Positions 1 through 7,465 are shown, counted from the stretch's first letter. The stretch is DNA of 45,131 nucleotides from an uncultured Prevotellaceae bacterium (GCA_937898415.1 CALDLA010000032.1:1-45131); one strand, 5' to 3'. Translations and numbers: made by a program. Notes: generated from the letters alone by a model not told the origin.

Positions 1-79
1 CAAAGGTACAGGTTTTTAGAAGAACCCGCAAGACGTCGGAACGGATACGCTTACGTGACGTGAGAGATGAGTGAGAGAT

Positions 80-108
80 ATGTGAGGGATTATTTTCATC
101 CCTCACAT
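80..108. repeat. Perfect 11-bp inverted repeat (hairpin)
   Basis: ATGTGAGGGAT and ATCCCTCACAT flank a 7-base loop (TATTTTC). The hairpin is perfect but has no T-run on either side, so a rho-independent terminator is only possible. Short GTGAGAGAT direct repeats lie just to its left. It may end transcription of a gene outside the window. A minus-strand TACCTTTG box sits at positions 1-8, pointing out of the window. Confidence 0.5.
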
Positions 109-180
109 GCTCAAACCCCTTTGTACAAAGGCAATTCCAGCGATGACGGGAGAGATGAGGGGATTTACGCTTCGCTAGTA

Positions 181-226
181 AAAAGTGAGAAGTGAAAAGT
201 GATAAGTTAAGAGTTAAGTATTAAGA
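181..226. repeat. Purine-rich GTGAGAAGTGAAAAGTG repeat
   Basis: This low-complexity tract is built of GTGA/GAAGTGA/AAAGTGA words immediately upstream of the DUF6078-type gene. The complementary form of the same words (CTTCTCACTTTTCACTTCAC) lies at 12785-12822 between two convergent genes. It appears to be a dispersed intergenic repeat. No function can be read from it. Confidence 0.45.
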
Positions 227-229
227 GAT

Positions 230-673
230 ATGGAAGAACAAGAACTGAAAGCGAAAGACATTCCTATGGGCTATGCCCGCTGTTTCAACGATGATTGCAA
301 CCGCAAGGACACCTGTATGCACTATCTGGCCAATGTGTTGACCAACCAGCAGGATCGGTTCACAGGCATGTCTGTGTATCCCACAGCCTGGCAGCAGGAC
401 GAATGCCCTTGCTACTGCGAGAAACGACTGGTAAGGAAAGCCTGGGGATTCAGTCATCTATATGACAATGTGCCCCAATACCGTAAGGCGGAAGCCCGCT
501 GTAGCGTGCGCTCATATTTTAGCGCAGGCATGGGTCCTTACTACCGTGTCCATCATGGCGAAAACAAGATTACTCCCAAGCAGCAGGATGACATCATGCA
601 AATCCTGGCCAAATTCGGCAGTACCGAGGGCATCAAGTTCGACCACTACGAAACAGACTGGGATTTCGGATGA
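230..673 (+). CDS. DUF6078-like hypothetical protein
   Basis: The product has 147 residues, with no signal peptide and no membrane segment. It has an N-terminal cysteine cluster (ARCFNDDCNRKDTCMHY, about residues 16-32) and a second cluster in the middle (CPCYCEKR). A conserved-looking C-terminal half contains GMGPYYRVHHGE and TPKQQDDI. The pattern matches my recollection of the DUF6078 family, which is common in Bacteroidales. The Cys groups suggest metal binding, which is inference. Its function is unknown. The ATG at 230 is the first start after the purine-rich tract. Transcription ends in the hairpin at 701-734. No TAnnTTTG box was found close upstream. Confidence 0.72.
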   Translation: MEEQELKAKDIPMGYARCFNDDCNRKDTCMHYLANVLTNQQDRFTGMSVYPTAWQQDECPCYCEKRLVRKAWGFSHLYDNVPQYRKAEARCSVRSYFSAGMGPYYRVHHGENKITPKQQDDIMQILAKFGSTEGIKFDHYETDWDFG

Positions 674-700
674 CAGACCATTGCCATTCCTTAAAATCAA

Positions 701-734
701 AGCGAGCTGCTGTTCATCAGCAGCTCGCTTTTTT
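701..734 (+). terminator. Rho-independent terminator, probably bidirectional
   Basis: A perfect 12-bp stem (AGCGAGCTGCTG / CAGCAGCTCGCT) with a 5-base loop is followed by six T on the plus strand, where it ends the DUF6078-type gene. On the minus strand the last codons and stop of the Fic remnant lie inside the same hairpin, and TTTGATTTT follows it, so it probably ends both transcripts. Confidence 0.85.
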
Positions 735-1078
735 GGTATAGGTTCTGTTCTTATTGCCTCCGTGTGCTTCCAGATAGCCGAACTCAGTAAGCTGGCGCAG
801 ATATCGCTTAACTGTTGTGGCGTTAAAGCCAAAGTGACTAACAATTTGTTCTGTGGTGAATTCGTCCTTATCGGCCACAAATTCCAGAATATCGACCATT
901 TTCTCTGCCAAAGAGGGCTTTATCGACCATTTATCGACCATTTTCTGTCGTAATGCCTGTTTATCGACCATTTTCTCCGATGTAGATTCAATATAGTGGT
1001 CGATATCTGCTCTGATATGCCCAGTTCTTTATGTTGCTGGAGCAATCGTAACAATAAGTCTTTATCTTCCTTAATCAT
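717..1078 (-). pseudogene. Fic-family protein remnant (N-terminus joined to C-terminal winged helix)
   Basis: Reading leftward from an ATG at 1078, one frame gives about 24 residues (MIKEDKDLLLRLLQQHKE...) that resemble the N-terminus of Bacteroidales Fic proteins. A second frame, entered near 1010, then gives DIDHYIESTSEKMVDK and an 84-residue reading frame from the ATG at 971. Its TTEQIVSHFGF...TTVKRYLRQLTEFGYLEAHGG segment looks like the C-terminal winged helix of the same family. The whole Fic core (HxFx(D/E)GNGR) is absent. I infer a large internal deletion plus a frame change. A promoter remains upstream (1089-1122). The 84-residue piece could still be made as a small winged-helix protein. 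Confidence 0.65.
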
Positions 1079-1088
1079 ATTTCGTTTG

Positions 1089-1122
1089 CAAAGTTACAAA
1101 TTATCACGGGAAAAACCACAAA
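1089..1122 (-). promoter_or_regulatory. Promoter of the Fic remnant
   Basis: On the minus strand a TAACTTTG -7 box (1089-1096) has TTTG 22 bases upstream (1119-1122). The box ends 10 bases before the ATG at 1078. The spacing is slightly longer than the usual 19-21. Confidence 0.5.
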
Positions 1123-1220
1123 ATCTCCATAAAAATCTGTCAGTCCTCTTGTCGTCCCTGATAAACCGTGATTTGTAGAAATCCTGTGTTATTATTGTTT
1201 TTCATATTTTCCGAAATAAA

Positions 1221-1252
1221 TTTGGAAAATCCGATATATAGTATTATATTTG
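1221..1252 (+). promoter_or_regulatory. Bacteroidota-type promoter
   Basis: TTTG (1221-1224), a 20-base spacer and TATATTTG (1245-1252) match the consensus well. Transcription would start near 1260, just before a reading frame that begins with a toxin/regulator-like fragment and runs into the membrane protein at 1425. Confidence 0.65.
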
Positions 1253-1277
1253 TACCCAAAAACGAGATGGGCCCTCT

Positions 1278-1347
1278 TTGAAAATAGGAAGGGAGTTGAG
1301 CCGCCAACTGAACATCGCCCCTGCTGTGGTGTTGGGAGTTTATAAAT
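1278..1347 (+). pseudogene. Short fragment resembling the C-terminus of an ImmA/HigA-type protein
   Basis: The open frame preceding the membrane protein reads KIGRELSRQLNIAPAVVLG. The 'LNIAPAVVLG' stretch resembles the end of ImmA/IrrE-type peptidases or the proteins fused to them. There is no start of its own beyond a TTG. The frame continues through unrelated sequence into the next gene, so it looks like a leftover scrap. The family assignment rests on memory of a short motif. Confidence 0.28.
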
Positions 1348-1424
1348 GTGACCCAGGAATAATAATCCAGAGCCTAAAAAATACTATAACCATAATTGAT
1401 ATGATAACAAAGAAGGAAGCAAAG

Positions 1425-2072
1425 ATGATTTACAAAGTTGTTGGCTTTTCGCTGATAGCCCTGTGTTTTGTACTGAGTTTCGTATATCGTCCTTACGCCT
1501 ATTCCCATCATTTAAACGACTTCCATTTGGCTGACAGTTATACAAGTTTTTTCGGCATCCCTATTGGCGTCTGTTTCACGCAAGCATATCGCTCAGAAAG
1601 TTGGTCAATTCCCAAGAACATCTTGTATGTTGCGCTGCTTCTCATAGGATGGGAACTCGTTGATGGATTCTTGGCCAAGAAATTAGACTGGGTGGATATT
1701 TCTGCTTGCATCATCAGCGGATGTTTGATGTATGTCCTATATTTGATCTTTGGTTTCAAAAGAGTTGTGGATTATGATTTACCAGACTTATACAATGAAA
1801 AGAAATCAATAATGAAGAAAAATGACATTTTGTCACATTTTGGAGTAGATTCTCTTTCTGCCATAAAAGATGAAGACCTTATAGAACTTGCTGAAAAAGG
1901 TGAGTTGGGTATAGATACAAAATGGTCAGCGGTAGGTAGCTGGATGTTCCTTAGTAAAAAGGCATTAGCAGACCATATACGAAAGGCAATCGAAATGGGG
2001 AAAGATTTGCGGGTTTCGTTTATTGAAGGAGAATTGTACGGAAAAGACCAGGTAATAATCGAGTTTGTGTAA
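1425..2072 (+). CDS. VanZ-like membrane protein with C-terminal cytoplasmic domain
   Basis: From the ATG at 1425 the product has 215 residues. I chose this start because AAGGAAG lies just upstream and the sequence becomes hydrophobic at once. The frame itself is open back to 1278, and an ATG at 1401 is also possible. The N-terminal part has about four membrane segments. The last pair is joined by a charged loop (GWELVDGFLAKKLDWVD, then a hydrophobic stretch), a layout recalling VanZ-like proteins. The last 70 residues (ILSHFGVDSL...YGKDQVIIEF) form a soluble domain I do not recognise. The gene is AT-rich, like the restriction operon 100 bases downstream, and may belong to the same acquired island. 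Confidence 0.6.
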   Translation: MIYKVVGFSLIALCFVLSFVYRPYAYSHHLNDFHLADSYTSFFGIPIGVCFTQAYRSESWSIPKNILYVALLLIGWELVDGFLAKKLDWVDISACIISGCLMYVLYLIFGFKRVVDYDLPDLYNEKKSIMKKNDILSHFGVDSLSAIKDEDLIELAEKGELGIDTKWSAVGSWMFLSKKALADHIRKAIEMGKDLRVSFIEGELYGKDQVIIEFV

Positions 2073-2124
2073 AAAACATCTTTCTTAGTATGGCAGAGAA
2101 AACAATAAAAATATATTTCAATAT

Positions 2125-2155
2125 TTTGGGATTAAGGATTTTTTGCTTACCTTTG
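2125..2155 (+). promoter_or_regulatory. Promoter of the nuclease-McrBC operon
   Basis: TTTG (2125-2128), 19 bases and TACCTTTG (2148-2155) match the consensus. The predicted start of transcription is near 2162. This rules out the TTG at 2143 as the translation start, because it lies inside the promoter, and fixes the ATG at 2173 with a leader of only about 11 bases. Confidence 0.75.
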
Positions 2156-2172
2156 CAGAAACTTTTGTCTGC

Positions 2173-2847
2173 ATGAAAATACTATCCTATAACATCAACA
2201 GTTTTACGCAAGAGAAATTAGACAAGGTATTACAGTTTAATGCTGATGTCTATATCTTGCCAGAAATTGCTTGCCCAGCTCAACTGCGACTGCCAGAAGG
2301 ATATAGAATGGAATGGATGGGCAATTATGAATTCAAGGGGCTTGGCATCGTGTGGAAATCTGTTTTTAAAGCAGAAGTTCCTTCGTGGTTCAACCCAAGG
2401 CACGAGTATTTGCTTCCCTTGATGATTGAAGAAAAGTTGATAATAGCAGCATGGCCAACAAGGACAGACAACAACGCTCCTAAGGACTATCCTCAAATTG
2501 CTATGGAGGCTTTGCTGTATTATGCTCCATACCTTAAGGAATATCCTACCATTATTTCTGGAGATATGAATTGCTACAAAGGTCAGGCAGGAGAAACTAA
2601 GCAATTCAACATTGCTGCAATCTTTGACTTTTTAGAAAGTATGGGATATGTCAGCATATATCATCATAAAACTGATGAAACTTTGGGCAAGGAAAGTGTT
2701 GCAACTTATTATCATAGGTTTAATGAAAAAGCACCCTTCTTTCTTGACTACACCTTCTCAAATGTTCCTATTAAATCTTATGCGCTTTGTGAGTGGGATA
2801 AGGAGACAAGTGATCATGTGGCACAAATAATAGAAATCCAATATTAG
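2173..2847 (+). CDS. Endonuclease/exonuclease/phosphatase (EEP) family protein
   Basis: The product has 224 residues and no signal peptide. It shows the metal-dependent EEP fold signature in order: SYNIN near residue 5 (Asn), LPEIACP near 29 (metal-binding Glu), SGDMNCYKG near 130 (Asp-x-Asn), and SDHVAQ near 215 (the terminal Asp-His pair). All catalytic positions appear intact, so it should cleave phosphodiester or phosphate-ester bonds. It is the first gene of an operon, with 7 bases to the McrB-like gene, and is therefore a candidate third component of a type IV restriction system. It could act on DNA after McrBC cleavage or have a separate signalling role. Family membership is well supported. 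The specific role is inference. Confidence 0.82.
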   Translation: MKILSYNINSFTQEKLDKVLQFNADVYILPEIACPAQLRLPEGYRMEWMGNYEFKGLGIVWKSVFKAEVPSWFNPRHEYLLPLMIEEKLIIAAWPTRTDNNAPKDYPQIAMEALLYYAPYLKEYPTIISGDMNCYKGQAGETKQFNIAAIFDFLESMGYVSIYHHKTDETLGKESVATYYHRFNEKAPFFLDYTFSNVPIKSYALCEWDKETSDHVAQIIEIQY

Positions 2848-2854
2848 AATCATT

Positions 2855-4531
2855 ATGAAAAATAAAAAAGAAGAATATTCTCGTTTCAAACATCTATTAG
2901 AGTACTTCGTTGCACATTTGGAATATTTTGCCAACAGCGACTCCACGTCTATAGGTTATGGGGAATACATCAAACCTTTAGTAGATAGGAATGCATTTAA
3001 ATCCAGCGGTCAAGGCTATAATGGCCAAGCTATCCAAACCCAAGTTCGCGAATGGGAGAAATACCAGAATGGAATAATCTGCATCAATGTCTATGGGGCA
3101 AATTACAAAAGCCGCGGTACTTATCTGAATTGGAAAGGAACGGGGGCTAATATTATGGCAGATTGGAATAGCACACACATTAGGACCTTATTCTTGGTAT
3201 ATTATGAACCAGATTCGGGGGTGCGAATTCCGCAAGGTGTTTCATTCACAATAAAAGAACTGGGGTTGTTCGATGGTCAAGTTCCCAATGAAAACATTTG
3301 TGTTTTTTTTGACAAGTATAACATCATGATAGAAAACATCAAAAACAAACAGCATAAAATGGAAATAAATAGATTCGTAGAGTTATTAAAAGCTAATAGC
3401 AATCTGATACTGACTGGTGCACCAGGAACAGGTAAGACCTACATGGCAAAAGCTATTGCAGAAGCTATGGGCGCTAAGGTGGGATTCGTTCAGTTCCATC
3501 CGTCGTACGACTATACGGATTTTGTGGAAGGATTGCGACCATTTGGAACAGAAGGAAACGTTGGATTCAAGAGAACTGATGGAGTATTTAAAGAATTCTG
3601 CGCTAAGGCACTTAATAATACGGAATACAACAAAGAAGATTTTTTTAGTGCATATAATGATATTGTAAAAGAAAACGATAATAAAGACTCCTTTGAAATA
3701 AAAGGTAATATCAACAATCATCCTGGATTCTCAATTCATGATCATGAACTTATTGTCCATGGAAACACAACCTTTGAGTGTAGCCAGATGTTTGAAAAAG
3801 CGTGCAAGTGGAATGTGGATAGTAATAAACTCCAGAGTCTAACCTATCAAGATTTTAATGATGATGATTGGAAGGATACTGCAAAATCTTGGGGAGCAGC
3901 AATTCTAAATGAAATCGGTAGAAGATTAAAAGCAGATTATTATTCACACTATTATGTCTTCATCATCGACGAAATCAACCGTGGTGAAATCTCGAAGATA
4001 TTTGGCGAATTATTCTTCTCTATAGATCCAGGCTATAGAGGCGAGAAGGGCAAAGTGAACACCCAATACCAAAATATGATAGAAGATGGTGACGTGTTCA
4101 AGGAAGGCTTTTATGTCCCTGAGAACGTCTATATTATTGGCACGATGAATGACATTGATCGTAGTGTAGAGAGTATGGATTTTGCTATGCGTCGCCGTTT
4201 TGCTTGGCAGGAAGTAACAGCGGAGGAAAGCTATGCGAATATGATAGAGAATGATTCTGAGTTTGCTTTTGTCAAAGATGAAATAAAGGCAAGGATGTTC
4301 AATCTTAACAAGGCTATCGCAGAGACAGAAGGTTTGGACGAGGCATATCAGATTGGAGCTGCCTACTTTAGGAAATACCTCGATTATCAAGACAAAGCGA
4401 ATCCATTCGATTGCTTATGGGATAATCACCTGAAGGGATTGCTCTTTGAGTATCTGCGTGGCAATCGTAGGGCAAAAGAATTATTGGAGAAGTTGCACAA
4501 AGCATATAACAAAACAAGCACAGATGAGTAG
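2855..4531 (+). CDS. mcrB: McrB-like AAA+ GTPase of a type IV restriction system
   Basis: The product has 558 residues. Residues 1 to about 170 form an N-terminal domain I do not recognise. It probably senses the modified DNA, as the N-termini of McrB proteins do. The motor follows: Walker A GAPGTGKT at about 188-195, Walker B VFIIDEINRG near 368, the McrB-type signature GTMNDIDRS near 430 (classical MNTADRS), and MDFAMRRRF with the arginine finger. McrB proteins hydrolyse GTP and drive translocation for the McrC nuclease. The gene lies 7 bases after the EEP gene, and its last 8 bases overlap the mcrC start, so the two are translationally coupled. All motor motifs are intact. Confidence 0.9.
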   Translation: MKNKKEEYSRFKHLLEYFVAHLEYFANSDSTSIGYGEYIKPLVDRNAFKSSGQGYNGQAIQTQVREWEKYQNGIICINVYGANYKSRGTYLNWKGTGANIMADWNSTHIRTLFLVYYEPDSGVRIPQGVSFTIKELGLFDGQVPNENICVFFDKYNIMIENIKNKQHKMEINRFVELLKANSNLILTGAPGTGKTYMAKAIAEAMGAKVGFVQFHPSYDYTDFVEGLRPFGTEGNVGFKRTDGVFKEFCAKALNNTEYNKEDFFSAYNDIVKENDNKDSFEIKGNINNHPGFSIHDHELIVHGNTTFECSQMFEKACKWNVDSNKLQSLTYQDFNDDDWKDTAKSWGAAILNEIGRRLKADYYSHYYVFIIDEINRGEISKIFGELFFSIDPGYRGEKGKVNTQYQNMIEDGDVFKEGFYVPENVYIIGTMNDIDRSVESMDFAMRRRFAWQEVTAEESYANMIENDSEFAFVKDEIKARMFNLNKAIAETEGLDEAYQIGAAYFRKYLDYQDKANPFDCLWDNHLKGLLFEYLRGNRRAKELLEKLHKAYNKTSTDE

Positions 4532-5831
4532 TATACCCATACAAACAAGGGATAACTATGAACGGCATTTGACAGATGAGGAACTTTGCCATCTTGATAC
4601 ATTGCAAAAACTGGCAGAACCAACTATCTCAGATTTATGTCTTGAAGAGCATCCCAATTTGTTGATATTCCCACAAGACTTGGATGTCTATGGGGATAAG
4701 ATAGGTGATGCTCATATCTTTGAGGTCAAGGGTGATAAGATTGCTACTGGCAACATTATGGGATTCATTGGCTGTGGTGATACAAAGGTTAGCATCAGTT
4801 CACGCTTCGCACAAGATAAAGAAGACTATTTCCTGCATTATATGCTGCGAAAAGTCTTTGCCGTCAATCTGTTTGACTTGCAGTTTAATTCTGATGAAGA
4901 AAGCATCTTCGACCTTCTTATTTATTTGTTTCCTGCTTTTCTGAAACGTGCCATGCAACAGGGTATCTATAGGGAGTACCAGACACGAAAGTACAATGAT
5001 GCAAATGTTAAGGGACGAATAGATGTATCTCGCCATATCAGACAGAACATTCCCTTTGCCGGTAGTATAGCCTATACAACTCGCGAGTATGCACAAGACA
5101 ACCACCTTACCCAGTTAATCCGTCATACTATCGAATACATATCGCATCACAGATATTCAGGGAATATCCTTCACAATGATGATGATACGTCAGATGCTGT
5201 CAAAGCAATCTGCCAAGCCACAGGATTGTATAATCGCAATGAACGGCAGAAAGTGATGAATCAGAATCTTCGCCCTATAAGCCACCCCTATTATGGTGAG
5301 TATCGTCCACTACAACAACTGTGCCTCCAGATACTTCGCCAAGAGGAGATGAAATACGGACGCGATGATGAAGAAATGTATGGTGTATTGTTTGATGGTG
5401 CATGGCTATGGGAGGAATATCTGAATACATTCCTTGCAGACATTGGCTTTGAGCATCCAAGAAACAAAGAAGGTGTTGGCCATAAGAGTTTGTTTAAGGA
5501 TGGCTCTGGTTGGTGTTATCCAGATTTTCTAAGTCCGCAGATGGTACTTGATGCAAAGTACAAATGGTATGACGATTGGAGCAAAGTTCAGACGAAAGAC
5601 TTATATCAAGTCATTTCGTACATGCATGTTCTGGATTTGAAAAAGGGTGGTTTTGTCGTGCCTATAGATTGGAACTCCATGATATTCCCAACCAAAACAC
5701 TTAAAGGTATGGGCGGTGAAATGTCTATCTATGGTATGAACGTTTGTTCAGATGCGGATTCATTTGCTAAATATGTGGAATACATGAGATTCTGTGAAAA
5801 CAGCATATCAAATACAATTATTGGTGTCTAA
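4524..5831 (+). CDS. mcrC: McrC-like nuclease subunit of a type IV restriction system
   Basis: The product has 435 residues. The ATG at 4524 overlaps the mcrB stop by 8 bases. The frame is open further upstream to 4446, but that part is inside mcrB. A central region (KGRIDVSRHIRQNIPF, and Tyr/Arg-rich segments) resembles the McrC 5-methylcytosine restriction family. The C-terminal nuclease motif is YPDFLSPQMVLDAKYK near residues 331-346, with Asp and DAK in PD-(D/E)xK order. It supplies the cutting activity when bound to the McrB ring. It is the last gene of the operon, and a strong hairpin terminator lies about 90 bases downstream. Confidence 0.9.
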   Translation: MSSIPIQTRDNYERHLTDEELCHLDTLQKLAEPTISDLCLEEHPNLLIFPQDLDVYGDKIGDAHIFEVKGDKIATGNIMGFIGCGDTKVSISSRFAQDKEDYFLHYMLRKVFAVNLFDLQFNSDEESIFDLLIYLFPAFLKRAMQQGIYREYQTRKYNDANVKGRIDVSRHIRQNIPFAGSIAYTTREYAQDNHLTQLIRHTIEYISHHRYSGNILHNDDDTSDAVKAICQATGLYNRNERQKVMNQNLRPISHPYYGEYRPLQQLCLQILRQEEMKYGRDDEEMYGVLFDGAWLWEEYLNTFLADIGFEHPRNKEGVGHKSLFKDGSGWCYPDFLSPQMVLDAKYKWYDDWSKVQTKDLYQVISYMHVLDLKKGGFVVPIDWNSMIFPTKTLKGMGGEMSIYGMNVCSDADSFAKYVEYMRFCENSISNTIIGV

Positions 5832-5923
5832 CAAATAGGTTCTCCTGCTATTTAGTTGAAATTTCGTCGGAAATCTTGACAATATCACGCCAAGTATATT
5901 TCTATCAATTAACTCGTTCGAAG

Positions 5924-5967
5924 AGTTGAGTCGACTCATTTGATCGAATGAGTCGACTCAACTTTTT
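5924..5967 (+). terminator. Terminator of the nuclease-McrBC operon
   Basis: A perfect 17-bp stem (AGTTGAGTCGACTCATT and its complement) with loop TGATCG is followed by a T-run. The arm itself contains the self-complementary core GAGTCGACTC, so the site could form several foldbacks. In the 325-base gap between mcrC and the radical-SAM gene I see only this terminator and the dyads at 6059-6092. Confidence 0.85.
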
Positions 5968-6058
5968 GAGGGTATCTTCAGATTAGAATAAGGACTTTGT
6001 CCGAATTATTTACAAACTTGGCGTTTTTGAAACTTTAATGTTTTGCATTTTTTTTTAT

Positions 6059-6092
6059 GAACATATGTTCGTTGGCCTTTTCACATATGTTC
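6059..6092. repeat. Two ACATATGTTC dyads
   Basis: GAACATATGTTC (6059-6070) is a perfect 12-base palindrome. ACATATGTTC recurs at 6083-6092, with 22 bases between the two starts. A weaker ATGTTCGTT occurs near 6138. The helical-turn spacing would suit a dimeric regulator, but no promoter box was found beside it. Confidence 0.35.
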
Positions 6093-6156
6093 ATAAGGGT
6101 GAGAACCTATGTTGGGCTAAAATCGCGTTTATTAATAAATGTTCGTTTATCCAATC

Positions 6157-7458
6157 TTATTGTTCTGTATCGTCCTTAAAATCGAAGGAGAGTTGCTGTT
6201 CGGCAGCAGCACGCTTCTGTTGGGCCTTGCTGATGAGCAGGGGACGGAGGCGCTCAGGACGGAGTTCGTTGATGCCCACGATGGGCTGCGAGAATTGCGA
6301 GGTGAGTTCGTTGCAGGTAATGAAGTACTTCGCCTTCTTCATCACCACGCCCATCTTCTTCAGGTCGAATGACGTGAGGCGGTTGAAACGACGGCTATTG
6401 ACGATAAGCCAGGCAGACTTGGTGCCGAGACCTGGAACACGCAGCAATTGCTCGTAGTCGGCGGTATTGATGTCCACAGGAAAAGCCTCTGGATGGCGCA
6501 GGGCCCATGCAAGCTTGGGGTCCACCTCCAAGTCGAGGTTCGCGTGCATGTCGTCAACGATCTCGTCTACCTTAAAATGGTAGAACCGCAAGAGCCAGTC
6601 GGCCTGATAGAGCCGGTTCTCGCGCACCAAGGGCGGTTGCTTGAGCACAGGTAGTCGTGGGTCATAGGTATTGACGCTGACATAACCGGAGTAATAGACG
6701 CGACGCATGGTAGGCTGTCCGTAGAGCATCGACGACATCGTGAGGATGTCTTTGTCTGTCTCCTTCGTCGCACCCACTATCATTTGCGTGGATTGACCTG
6801 CCGGCACGAATCGTGGCGCATAGCGGTAACGCTTGCGGTCTTCCTTATTCTCTAATACGCCCTGCTGAATCAACTTCATCGGTTGGAACACGCTCTTGTG
6901 GTCTTTCTCTGGTGCCAATAGTTTCAGCGACTCCTCCTTGGGAATCTCGATGTTCACACTCATGCGGTCGGCATAGCGCCCGGCCTCGTTGAGCAGTTCC
7001 TGCGAACAGCCTGGGATGCTCTTCAGGTGGATGTAGCCGTTGAAGCGGTGAACCGTCCGCAGGTCGCGGGCAATGGCGGCGAGCCGCTCCATCGTGTAGT
7101 CGGGGTTACGCACCACGCCGCTACTGAGGAACAGCCCCTCAATGTAATTGCGGCGGTAGAACTCCATCGTAATCTCCTCTAGTTCGCTGACTGAGAGTGT
7201 TGCCCGCTTGATGTCGTTCGAGCGGCGGTTGATGCAGTAGGCACAGTCGTACATACAGTAGTTGGTCAGCATCACCTTGAGCAGCGAGATGCAGCGCCCG
7301 TCGTCGGCAAACGAGTGGCAGATGCCCACGCCGCCGACCGTCGAGCCCACCATGCCCTCCTTGCCCTTGCGTACCGTACCGCTCGACGAGCACGACACGT
7401 CGTACTTCGCCGACTCTGCGAGTACTCGCAGCTTCTCCATCGTCTTCTCTGTTAGCAT
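6157..7458 (-). CDS. Putative DNA modification/repair radical SAM protein
   Basis: From the ATG at 7458 the product has 433 residues. An ATG at 7440 is equally compatible with the family. An N-terminal AKYDVSCSSSG motif precedes the radical-SAM cluster motif NYCMYDCAYCINRR (CxxxCxxC), which binds a 4Fe-4S cluster and S-adenosylmethionine. The C-terminal third has a helix-hairpin-helix DNA-binding element (DINTADYEQLLRVPGLGTKSA). This matches the family whose genes usually sit beside a uracil-DNA-glycosylase-like partner (the 'rSAM_link_UDG' type). No such partner lies on either side here. The reaction it catalyses is not established. Confidence 0.85.
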   Translation of the reverse strand: MLTEKTMEKLRVLAESAKYDVSCSSSGTVRKGKEGMVGSTVGGVGICHSFADDGRCISLLKVMLTNYCMYDCAYCINRRSNDIKRATLSVSELEEITMEFYRRNYIEGLFLSSGVVRNPDYTMERLAAIARDLRTVHRFNGYIHLKSIPGCSQELLNEAGRYADRMSVNIEIPKEESLKLLAPEKDHKSVFQPMKLIQQGVLENKEDRKRYRYAPRFVPAGQSTQMIVGATKETDKDILTMSSMLYGQPTMRRVYYSGYVSVNTYDPRLPVLKQPPLVRENRLYQADWLLRFYHFKVDEIVDDMHANLDLEVDPKLAWALRHPEAFPVDINTADYEQLLRVPGLGTKSAWLIVNSRRFNRLTSFDLKKMGVVMKKAKYFITCNELTSQFSQPIVGINELRPERLRPLLISKAQQKRAAAEQQLSFDFKDDTEQ

Positions 7459-7465
7459 ACGGGTG

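Noticed and set aside
2143..2172. TTG at 2143 as start of the EEP gene
   Set aside because: It lies inside the spacer and -7 region of a consensus promoter. The ATG at 2173 begins the conserved KILSYNIN segment.
6038..6457. 139-codon plus-strand frame after the McrBC operon
   Set aside because: Its second half is antisense to the radical-SAM gene and its first half is AT-rich intergenic sequence with palindromes. There is no promoter or motif.
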